Assembly: GCA_947459875.1 (NCBI GenBank)
Contig: CANHFG010000001.1
Location: 1 to 43,623, forward strand
DNA from: Ignavibacteria bacterium
GTDB lineage: Bacteria > Bacteroidota > Ignavibacteria > Kapaibacteriales > Kapaibacteriaceae
Length of the DNA: 43,623 nucleotides
Direction of reading: 5' to 3'
The number at the start of each line of letters is the position of its first letter. Position 1 is the first letter of the stretch. The position numbers were made by a program, and so were the translations under genes. Shown here one piece after another: positions 36,079 to 43,623 of this stretch. The notes under the pieces are model-generated. The model was given only the letters and a program-made list of their open reading frames with translations. It was not told where the DNA came from and made no database searches.

Positions 36079-36327
36079 ATGGAATCTGATCTGCACCTGT
36101 ACACTCCGGAAAATCTCCTTGCCCAGGCGGCCAGTGCTGAGGAGCATCTTGGATACAAGATCCTCACATTCTACGTGGATGAGGCCGGAGTCCTTTCCAA
36201 AACGGTCACGCCCCAAACAGGCACGTTCTTTTTGTCCCCTTCGGGCGGAACCCTCCGTGACAAACATCTGAACATCGTTCTCTACAGCGCGAAGTTTGAT
36301 CTGTACAAGGGTCTTGGTCGGGCCTGA
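36079..36327 (+). CDS. Small uncharacterised protein (82 aa), start/stop coupled to cysteine desulfurase
   Basis: TGATG overlap with the downstream start; same strand; no recognised family. Confidence 0.65.
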   Translation: MESDLHLYTPENLLAQAASAEEHLGYKILTFYVDEAGVLSKTVTPQTGTFFLSPSGGTLRDKHLNIVLYSAKFDLYKGLGRA

Positions 36328-37469
36328 TGATATACCTCGACAATAGTGCGACGACTCGCATTGACGACGACGTTCTTGAGGCGATGATGCCCTGGCTGCG
36401 CGACGAATACGGTAATGCCTCAGGCATCTATGCCAGCGGCCGGCGGGCCCGTGTTGCGATCGAGTCGGCCAGAACAGCCATCGCAGCGGCGATGAATGCC
36501 CATCCGGCCGAGATCATTTTTACCAGCGGTGGAACTGAATCCAACAACGCCATTCTAAAGAGCGTCTGCGTGGAATCAGCCCTGGCCGAGCGCTTGGCTG
36601 TGGCAGCTACCGAACACCATGCCGTGTTGCATCCGGCCGAGACCCTTGAGCATCAGGGCGTGCCGCTGACGATCCTTGCGGTTGACCGCTCGGGGCGTGT
36701 CGTCCCGGGACAGCTGCAGACGCTGAACGTCCCGCGCACGCTTGTTAGCGTGATGCACGCCAACAACGAGACGGGAACCATCCAGCCCCTTGCCGAGATC
36801 CGACGGGAGATTCCCAATGCCTATCTGCATAGCGACGCGGTGCAGACGTTCGGGAAGATCCCCGTTGATGTGCAGGCGTTGGGCGTTGACTTTCTGAGCT
36901 TTTCGGCGCACAAGATCCACGGGCCGAAAGGTATCGGCGCGATGTTTATTCGAAAGGGGATAGACTTCAAATCGCATCAGCAAGGGGGCGGACAGGAGCG
37001 CAACCGGCGTGCCGGTACCGAACCGGTAGCACTGATCGTGGGCTTTGCGCAGGCTGTCAGGAGCGCAATCGAACAGATGGATGAGCGTGCGGCTCACATG
37101 CGGTCGCTGATCACGACGGCGCGCGAGATCATTCAGATGGAGATCCCCGATGTCCGCCTGAACACACCTTCCGATGCGGCCCTGCCGAACATCCTGAACG
37201 TGTCGTTTGTCGATGCCGACAGGATTGACGGCGAAGCCATCATTCAGTCTATGGACATTGCCGGCGTTGCCGTTTCGAACGGAAGTGCCTGCGTATCGGG
37301 CAGTCAGCAGCCATCGCATGTTCTTCTTGCGATGGGGCTCCCAGCGTCTGAATCGCGCGCTGCCGTGCGTTTGTCAGTGAGCAAGTACACCACGCCGGAA
37401 GAGATTATGCAGACCTGTGCAATACTTTCGGACATTGTCCGTAAATTGCGTGGTGCAACACACAATTAG
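36327..37469 (+). CDS. Cysteine desulfurase (IscS/NifS family)
   Basis: YLDNSATTRID, FTSGGTESNN, SAHKIHGPKGIG, GGQERNRRAGTEPV, NGSACVSGSQQPSHVL. Confidence 0.94.
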   Translation: MIYLDNSATTRIDDDVLEAMMPWLRDEYGNASGIYASGRRARVAIESARTAIAAAMNAHPAEIIFTSGGTESNNAILKSVCVESALAERLAVAATEHHAVLHPAETLEHQGVPLTILAVDRSGRVVPGQLQTLNVPRTLVSVMHANNETGTIQPLAEIRREIPNAYLHSDAVQTFGKIPVDVQALGVDFLSFSAHKIHGPKGIGAMFIRKGIDFKSHQQGGGQERNRRAGTEPVALIVGFAQAVRSAIEQMDERAAHMRSLITTAREIIQMEIPDVRLNTPSDAALPNILNVSFVDADRIDGEAIIQSMDIAGVAVSNGSACVSGSQQPSHVLLAMGLPASESRAAVRLSVSKYTTPEEIMQTCAILSDIVRKLRGATHN

Positions 37470-37500
37470 CCGAATCATCATCATTTTCTGAAAGGTCGTC

Positions 37501-38145
37501 ATGCGCAAGACTCTCATTCTGGCCGTTGCCTTCGTGGCTGCAGTGGCATTCTCCTCGGCAACTTCTATTCCCGGTGCACCCGCAGGAGCAAAGAAGTACA
37601 CGCTCAACAACGCGGTCGGCAAGAATGCCATCGAGTTTGTTTCTGACGCACCGATGGAGAAGATCAACGGCACTTCCGACGGTGTTGACGGATCCTTCAT
37701 GCTTGATGCGGCCAACCTCGAGGCAACGACCGGTAAGATCACGGTGAAGGTAATGACCATGAAGACGGCCAACAGCAAGCGCGACGAGCACATGTATGAT
37801 GCTATGTGGCTTGATGCCGGCACCTATCCAACGATCGTTTTTGATGTCAAGTCGCTCAAGGATGTCAAGGTCACAACCAAGGACGGACGTAGCGTCGTGA
37901 CGGCCACAGCGGTCGGCAGTTTCACCTGTCACGGCGTGACCAAGCCGAGCACGGCGAGTGTTACGATCACCTACCTGCCGGAATCAGCCGATACCAAGAA
38001 GCGTGCTTCCGGTAACCTTGCCATGATCGAGGCGTCGTTCACGGTGGCATTGGCCGAGCACAACATCACCGGCAAGGCCGGTGTTGTTGGAAAGAGCGTC
38101 GGTCAAACGATCGCCGTTACAGCGAAGCTGTTCTCGAATTCCTAA
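37501..38145 (+). CDS. YceI-family protein
   Basis: Signal peptide; NAIEFVSDAPMEKINGTSDG, RDEHMYDAMWLDAGTYPTIVFDVKS, GVTKPSTASVTI. Confidence 0.9.
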   Translation: MRKTLILAVAFVAAVAFSSATSIPGAPAGAKKYTLNNAVGKNAIEFVSDAPMEKINGTSDGVDGSFMLDAANLEATTGKITVKVMTMKTANSKRDEHMYDAMWLDAGTYPTIVFDVKSLKDVKVTTKDGRSVVTATAVGSFTCHGVTKPSTASVTITYLPESADTKKRASGNLAMIEASFTVALAEHNITGKAGVVGKSVGQTIAVTAKLFSNS

Positions 38146-38176
38146 AACGCTCCCTCGACAACCATCTCGGAACCTT

Positions 38177-38210
38177 CGGGCCAACGCAAAACGTTGGCCC
38201 GTCGTATTTT
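38177..38210 (+). terminator. Intrinsic terminator after the YceI gene
   Basis: cgggccaacg-caaaa-cgttggcccg then tcgtatttt. Confidence 0.85.
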
Positions 38211-38246
38211 CACCGAATGCTTCCAGATTCCGTGAACGGAGACCCC

Positions 38247-40709
38247 ATGTCGATTACCACGCGCTCTATCCGCCTGCTTTTGCCGCTGAGGCTCGCGATT
38301 TTGTCGCTGATGCTGATTTCCGCATCGAACATTGGCGTTGCCAGCAGCGGAGGCATTTCTGGACGATCGATCGTGGGGTGTGGTGGCTGCCACGGTGGCG
38401 CTTCAGCCAACACCAACGTCAATCTTGAGGGTCCACGCACGGTCAAAGCCGGGGCGACAAATACCTTCACATTCATCGTCGGTCATGGTTTGCACCGCAA
38501 CGCCGGCTTCAATTTGAGCTTTCGTGATAACGTCGGAACCGTCGGCACGCTGATACCTGGACCCAACACGCAGATCTTCGCCAACGAGCTGACGCAGACC
38601 GGTGTTACGGCGTTCAATGGCGCTACGGCGCGCTTTGCGTTTCAGTGGACTGCGCCTGCGGCGCACGGGACGTACAGTTTTGCCGGAGCAGGCAATGCCG
38701 TCAACAATGATGGTAACGATGATAATGCCGACGATTGGGCTCTGACCGGCAATATCACGATGACCGTCACGGGAGCAAACTTCACCAAACCTGCCGCCGG
38801 GACGACGATCTGCGCTGGTTCGCAGATCACCGTTGAGTGGTCGCAGACAGGCCTTGGCAATGTGCGCATCGAAATGTCGAAGGACAACTTCGCCACCACC
38901 GAAGTGATCAATACGCTCGCGGCAAGTGGCCTCTCGACGCTGTATACCATTCCCACGACGGTAGCTGCCGGAAGCTATATCATTCGCATGGTTGACGTGG
39001 CTACGGGCGAAGAGATCACGCGTAGCGGCGCGATCAATGTGCAGGCCGGACCCAATATCACGCTGCAGCCGGCCCCGACGTTTGTCTGTGCCGGGAAGAC
39101 ACTGACTTTAACGGTTTCGGCCACGGGCAACAACGTGCAGTATCGATGGCGTCGTAACGGCGTTGACATTCCGGGTGGGACCAATCCCGTACTGACGATC
39201 AACCAGGCAACGCAGGCCGAGGCGGGCGTCTACCAATGCGTGGTGTTCGCCTGCAACACCAGTGCTTCATCGGATGAGATCGTTGTGACCGTCGGAGACC
39301 GACCGACCATTACACGTCAGCCCCTTCCGAGGCTGATCTGTGAAGGGGACAGTGCGTCGTTCTCGATCGCTGCCAGCGGAGCAGATCTGCGCTATCAGTG
39401 GCTAAAGAATGGAGCGCCGTTGCCCGATGACACATTGAACGTGCTCAAGTTCGACAAAGCAACGCTTCTGGATGAGGCAACCTACAGTTGCCGAGTCGAG
39501 GGGGCTTGCTCTCCGAGTGTGACCTCGGCTGAGGTAAAGCTCGACATCACGGCATTGCCGCTGATCCGCACGCAGCCGGTGGACCGGGCTCTGCGCGAGG
39601 GTGACACGCTTACACTGTCGGTCGAGGCAGGGGGCGAAGAACTCGTCTATCAGTGGTTCCGCGATGGACAGGCGATTCCGTCCGGGAAGTCAAGACTTCT
39701 TCGCGTAGTCAGCGTTACACGTCAAGACAGCGGCGTCTACACATGCATGGTCTTCAACCGCTGTGACAGTGTGACTTCGAAGGGGGCAGTGGTAAGTGTG
39801 CAGCCCGTGGCCGGTCCGGGACGTCTGAAGCTGGCATCATCGTCGATCGCCCTCGGAGGAATCGTCACGTGCCTAACGGTCGATACAACGCTTACGGGCC
39901 TGCTGATCAACGACGGAGGATCGCCGATCACCATCACGTCGATCTCGGCCGACCCGGTTACGAAGATCGAAGTTGTGGGCCTGAAGGCCCCTTTCACGAT
40001 GGCCGTCAACGAGCGTCGTAATCTGCAGATCCGCGTAAGCCCCAAGTCGCCCGGCCCATTTGAAGCCAAGGTGACTTTCTTTGCCAGCTCTGGGCAGGAA
40101 ACATTCACCGTCAGCGGGGATGGCGCACCGTCACTGCGTTTTTCCAAGGACACGCTGTTCTTCCCGAAGGGGCAGGCCGGAACAACGATCTGCAACGAGT
40201 CCTTCGAGATACCTTGCGGAAGCACGGTGATCACCGGCGTGCGCATCTCGGGTGACGGCGCTCTGACGTGGGGATTCTCGCCGTTCCCGGCAACGCCGAT
40301 CGATCTGCGCAGCGGCGAGAAACTGTCTCTCTGCGTTCAATCGACGCAGGCCGAAGGTCTTGGCGCGCTTGTGAGCATCAGCACGGATCTTGGGCTTGTG
40401 ACCTTTTACGTAGACCGTACCGAGGTAACGAGCGTTGAGGAGGGCGACCCGGCCCCAGTCCCGGGAAGCGTCCGCGTGTACCCGAACCCTGCGGCCAGTG
40501 ATGTTACCGTTGCTGGCGCTCCGGACGAGCGCCTGAAGCTCTCGATCTACACTCTGACGGGTCAGCTCGTGCAGACGATCGAGGGAAGGGGCGAACTGCG
40601 CTGGGACCGCAGAGATATCTCGGGTGCGGTGGTGCAAGGCGGACTCTACATGCTAGCAATCGATGGCTCAACCAGCGGGCGGACATTGAGAAAGCTCGTG
40701 GTGTACTAA
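38247..40709 (+). CDS. Surface protein: single CxxCH choice-of-anchor/reelin-like N-domain, Ig-like repeats, T9SS type A sorting domain
   Basis: Signal peptide, GCGGCHGGA, three Ig-like YQW/YRW...GVYxC repeats, C-terminal VRVYPNPAASDVTV...LYMLAIDG. Confidence 0.85.
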   Translation: MSITTRSIRLLLPLRLAILSLMLISASNIGVASSGGISGRSIVGCGGCHGGASANTNVNLEGPRTVKAGATNTFTFIVGHGLHRNAGFNLSFRDNVGTVGTLIPGPNTQIFANELTQTGVTAFNGATARFAFQWTAPAAHGTYSFAGAGNAVNNDGNDDNADDWALTGNITMTVTGANFTKPAAGTTICAGSQITVEWSQTGLGNVRIEMSKDNFATTEVINTLAASGLSTLYTIPTTVAAGSYIIRMVDVATGEEITRSGAINVQAGPNITLQPAPTFVCAGKTLTLTVSATGNNVQYRWRRNGVDIPGGTNPVLTINQATQAEAGVYQCVVFACNTSASSDEIVVTVGDRPTITRQPLPRLICEGDSASFSIAASGADLRYQWLKNGAPLPDDTLNVLKFDKATLLDEATYSCRVEGACSPSVTSAEVKLDITALPLIRTQPVDRALREGDTLTLSVEAGGEELVYQWFRDGQAIPSGKSRLLRVVSVTRQDSGVYTCMVFNRCDSVTSKGAVVSVQPVAGPGRLKLASSSIALGGIVTCLTVDTTLTGLLINDGGSPITITSISADPVTKIEVVGLKAPFTMAVNERRNLQIRVSPKSPGPFEAKVTFFASSGQETFTVSGDGAPSLRFSKDTLFFPKGQAGTTICNESFEIPCGSTVITGVRISGDGALTWGFSPFPATPIDLRSGEKLSLCVQSTQAEGLGALVSISTDLGLVTFYVDRTEVTSVEEGDPAPVPGSVRVYPNPAASDVTVAGAPDERLKLSIYTLTGQLVQTIEGRGELRWDRRDISGAVVQGGLYMLAIDGSTSGRTLRKLVVY

Positions 40710-40741
40710 CCACGGCAGTGTCCTTTCTGGGAGAAAATGAA

Positions 40742-40776
40742 AACGCCGCATCGGATCAGATCCGATGCGGCGTTTG
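40742..40776. terminator. Bidirectional terminator between convergent genes
   Basis: Perfect 17-bp arms aaacgccgcatcggatc-a-gatccgatgcggcgttt. Confidence 0.92.
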
Positions 40777-40793
40777 CTTGTCAGCGAGGGTAA

Positions 40794-42248
40794 TTACGGG
40801 AAGATGCCCAGCGACATGTACGATGTGGCGATCTTGTCGATCGAACTCACGAATGCCGCCGTCCGCATGTCTTTGACCTTTGGATTGCCAAAGTAGATCT
40901 CACCGATCGTGTGATAGGAGGCGATCATGGTGTCTTCCAGACCTGAGTTCACCAGATCTTCTTCGTCAGCACCACGGGCGATCACCTGACGCTCAGCCAG
41001 CGTGAGACTCTTGCCGGTGAGACGTTCTACCGTGTCAACAATGCGAAGGTTAGAGCCCTCTTCGAAGCGCTTGTCCATCCGTCCGAATCGCACGTGTGAG
41101 AGATTCTTGAGCCATTCGAAGTATGAGACCACCACGCCACCGGCGTTGACGAACATATCCGGCATCACCAGAATACCCTTCTTGAGAAGGATCGGTTCTG
41201 CTTCCGAGGTGATCGGACCGTTGGCGCCCTCGGCGATGATCTTGGCCTTGATCTTAGCAGCATTGCCCTTGTGAATCTGTGATTCAAGAGCAGCCGGTAC
41301 GAGAATGTCGCACTCGTACTCGAGCACGCTGTTGCCATCCTTGATCGTCTTGCATCCGGCAAATCCGGTGATGGTTCCTGTGGCCATCCGGTGCGTTTGT
41401 AGGGCATTGATATCGATGCCCTTCGGGTTGACGATCGCGCCGTCCCACTCGATCACGCCCACGACCGTTGCGCCGGCTTCGTGGAGAAACTTCGCAGCGT
41501 AGTATCCTACGTTGCCAAAGCCCTGCACGATGACGCGCTTGTCGGAAAGCCCCGTGGTCATCTTGAGCTTCTTCATAAGCTTTGGATCGTTGACGGCTTC
41601 GCGCACAGCAAAGAACAGGCCACGGCCCGTTGCCGCCGTGCGCCCACGAACACCACCCTGGCCGACCGGCTTGCCGGTAACGCAACCAAGGGCGTTGATG
41701 TCGTCTTGAACCATAGCCTGATAGGTATCGGCGATCCATGCCATTTCGCGAGGCCCGGTACCGTAGTCAGGTGCCGGCACGTCGACCGATGCACCGATGA
41801 AGTTCTTCTTGATCAGCTCCACCGTGTAGCGACGCGTGATGCGCTCGAGTTCTTCCTCGGTATACTGCTTTGGATCGATGCGGATACCACCCTTACCACC
41901 ACCAAATGGCACGTCGACGACGGCGCACTTGTAGGTCATAAGAGCCGCCAATGCCTGCACTTCTTCCTGGTCCACCGTCATGGCATAGCGAATGCCTCCC
42001 TTGGTGGGCAGCTTGTGGTGACTGTGCTCGGCCCGCCATGCCTGAATGACCTGGATGCCACCCTTGATGCGCACCGGGAACTGCATGTAGTACACCGAGT
42101 TGCAGGCGCGAATCTGCTCAAGGAGCCCCTTGGGGACGTCCATGATCGATGCAGCCTTATCGAAGTAGGCGTTAACGGATTCCAGGAACGGGTTGTGCCC
42201 GGGGAAGTGGGAGGACACAGTGCCTCCCTTTTTTGCTGATGCAGCCAT
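40794..42248 (-). CDS. Glutamate/Leu dehydrogenase (Glu/Leu/Phe/Val family)
   Basis: [61 protein letters not shown]. Confidence 0.95.
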   Translation of the reverse strand: MAASAKKGGTVSSHFPGHNPFLESVNAYFDKAASIMDVPKGLLEQIRACNSVYYMQFPVRIKGGIQVIQAWRAEHSHHKLPTKGGIRYAMTVDQEEVQALAALMTYKCAVVDVPFGGGKGGIRIDPKQYTEEELERITRRYTVELIKKNFIGASVDVPAPDYGTGPREMAWIADTYQAMVQDDINALGCVTGKPVGQGGVRGRTAATGRGLFFAVREAVNDPKLMKKLKMTTGLSDKRVIVQGFGNVGYYAAKFLHEAGATVVGVIEWDGAIVNPKGIDINALQTHRMATGTITGFAGCKTIKDGNSVLEYECDILVPAALESQIHKGNAAKIKAKIIAEGANGPITSEAEPILLKKGILVMPDMFVNAGGVVVSYFEWLKNLSHVRFGRMDKRFEEGSNLRIVDTVERLTGKSLTLAERQVIARGADEEDLVNSGLEDTMIASYHTIGEIYFGNPKVKDMRTAAFVSSIDKIATSYMSLGIFP

Positions 42249-42283
42249 ACGTCAGCTTTGTAGGTGAAACAAGAGATGGTGAT

Positions 42284-43384
42284 TTACAGATTTCCGCGCA
42301 GCGCCTGCTCGCGTTCGATTGACTCGAACAGGGCCTTGAAGTTTCCTTTGCCAAACGAGCGAGCTCCACGACGCTGAATGATCTCGAAGAACACTGTCGG
42401 ACGATCTTCAACCGGCTTGGTGAAGATCTGAAGGAGATAGCCTTCTTCGTCACGGTCGACAAGAATATTCAGGTCGCGCAGGTCGTTGATGTTCTCATCG
42501 ATCGTACCAACGCGCTCAAAGAGGTCCTCGTAGTATGTATTCGGTACCTGGAGAAACTGTACGCCCCTGCGGCGCAGTTCCCCTACGGTGTGGAGGATGT
42601 CGTCCGTGGCAACAGCGATATGCTGAACACCGGCACCGCGGTAGAATTCGATGTACTCCTCGATCTGACTCTTCTTCTTGCCCGAGGCAGGTTCGTTGAT
42701 CGGGAACTTGACGTATCCGGAGCCGTTCGACACGACCTTTGACATCAGTGCCGAATACTCCGTCGAGATGTCCTTGTCATCGAAGGTGATCAGAAGCTTG
42801 AAGCCAAGCACGTCTTCGTAGAACTTTACCCAGGAGTTCATCTGGCCGAGCTCGACATTACCGACGCAGTGATCGACGAACATCAACCCGATAGGTTCCG
42901 TCTTGTAGCCGTCGTCAATGGCCTTGTAGCCGGGCATGAAGGGGCCCGTGTAGTTCTTACGTTCCACGAACGTGTGAACCGTATCTCCGTATGTCTTGAT
43001 CGTTGCAACAACGACCTCGCCGAACTCGTCCTTCAGGACCGTTGGCTCCTGAACGCCAACGGCACCGCGTGATGTCGTTGCATGCCAAGCCGCCGTTGCG
43101 TCATCGACCCACAGAGCCAGAACCTTGACGCCGTCTCCGTGCTTGGCAACATGTTCGGTAATCGGTCCATCGGGATGCATCGCAGAGGTCAGGACAAGAC
43201 GGATCTTACCCTGCTGCAGAACGTATGATGCTCGGTCGCGGACGCCGGTTTCGGGTCCGGCGTATGCCACGAGCTGAAACCCAAACGCCGTCCGATAGAA
43301 GTAGGACGACTGTTTGGCATTACCGCAATAGATCTCCAGGTAGTCTGTGCCATTGAGCGGCAGGAAATCTTCGTTGGCATTCAT
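42284..43384 (-). CDS. hpd: 4-hydroxyphenylpyruvate dioxygenase
   Basis: YLEIYCGNAKQSSYFYRTAFGF, VDHCVGNV, GVQHIAVATDDI, LLQIFTKPVEDRPTVFFEIIQRRGARSFGKGNFKALFESIE. Confidence 0.95.
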   Translation of the reverse strand: MNANEDFLPLNGTDYLEIYCGNAKQSSYFYRTAFGFQLVAYAGPETGVRDRASYVLQQGKIRLVLTSAMHPDGPITEHVAKHGDGVKVLALWVDDATAAWHATTSRGAVGVQEPTVLKDEFGEVVVATIKTYGDTVHTFVERKNYTGPFMPGYKAIDDGYKTEPIGLMFVDHCVGNVELGQMNSWVKFYEDVLGFKLLITFDDKDISTEYSALMSKVVSNGSGYVKFPINEPASGKKKSQIEEYIEFYRGAGVQHIAVATDDILHTVGELRRRGVQFLQVPNTYYEDLFERVGTIDENINDLRDLNILVDRDEEGYLLQIFTKPVEDRPTVFFEIIQRRGARSFGKGNFKALFESIEREQALRGNL

Positions 43385-43387
43385 GGG

Positions 43388-43623
43388 TCAAACCTCACGT
43401 ACGAGAATTGGTGACTGTTCTTCATGTGTCTGATGCTGAAGTATCCCATTACGAAGAACTTCAGCAAGGCGTGTTGTCTGCTCGAGAGTTCCAGTGCTTA
43501 TCCGAACGCATGAGGGCAGTCCGAATCCGGTCAGGGGGCGAGAGATAAAGCCCCCTTGCAGAAGTAGCCGATGAAATCGCGATGCTGATTCCGGAGACCG
43601 GAGGTCTATCATCAGAAAGTTGG
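43388..43623 (-). CDS. HisC-like class I/II aminotransferase, C-terminal fragment (truncated by window end)
   Basis: GGFISRPLTGFGLPSCVRISTGTLEQTTRLAEVL; frame stays open to the window edge. Confidence 0.8.
   Translation of the reverse strand, partial: NFLMIDLRSPESASRFHRLLLQGGFISRPLTGFGLPSCVRISTGTLEQTTRLAEVLRNGILQHQTHEEQSPILVREV
43533..43556. repeat. Inverted repeat AGGGGGC-N10-GCCCCCT inside the HisC-like gene
   Basis: agggggcgagagataaagccccct. Confidence 0.95.

Overview
The window is a gene-dense bacterial chromosome segment with no rRNA, tRNA, CRISPR or IS element that I could recognise. T9SS-type C-terminal sorting domains and TAnnTTTG promoter elements point to the Bacteroidota/Chlorobi (FCB) group, possibly a Kapabacteria-like lineage; this assignment is inference. 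Recognisable genes: MsbA-like ABC exporter, N-acetylmuramoyl-L-alanine amidase, RlmD, S8 protease with T9SS domain, S1-domain protein, rpsF/rplI, SDR39U1 epimerase, two-lipoyl E2 acyltransferase, Dtd, DUF4920 and AIM24 proteins, M1 peptidase, ThyX, di-haem peroxidase, SecA, cysteine desulfurase, YceI, a CxxCH/Ig/T9SS surface protein, glutamate dehydrogenase, HPPD and the end of a HisC-like aminotransferase. A ~12.5 kb co-directional block (20260-32797) combines a GT-B-like protein, SpsF-like cytidylyltransferase, split transketolase, GSA-type aminotransferase, SDR, SAF-less NeuB-family synthase, fatty acid hydroxylase, metallophosphoesterase and a tripartite ABC exporter. It looks like an uncharacterised nonulosonate/keto-sugar or glycolipid pathway. 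The most unusual DNA-level signals are: (1) a heptamer AGGGGGC/GCCCCCT, counted by eye ~41 times on both strands, with GGGGGC almost never preceded by another base; (2) three inverted pairs of that heptamer with exactly the same spacing, AGGGGGC-N10-GCCCCCT; (3) octamer tandem arrays (ACGGAAGT/ACGGAATT) directly after the stop codons of two unrelated genes, in the same orientation relative to the gene.
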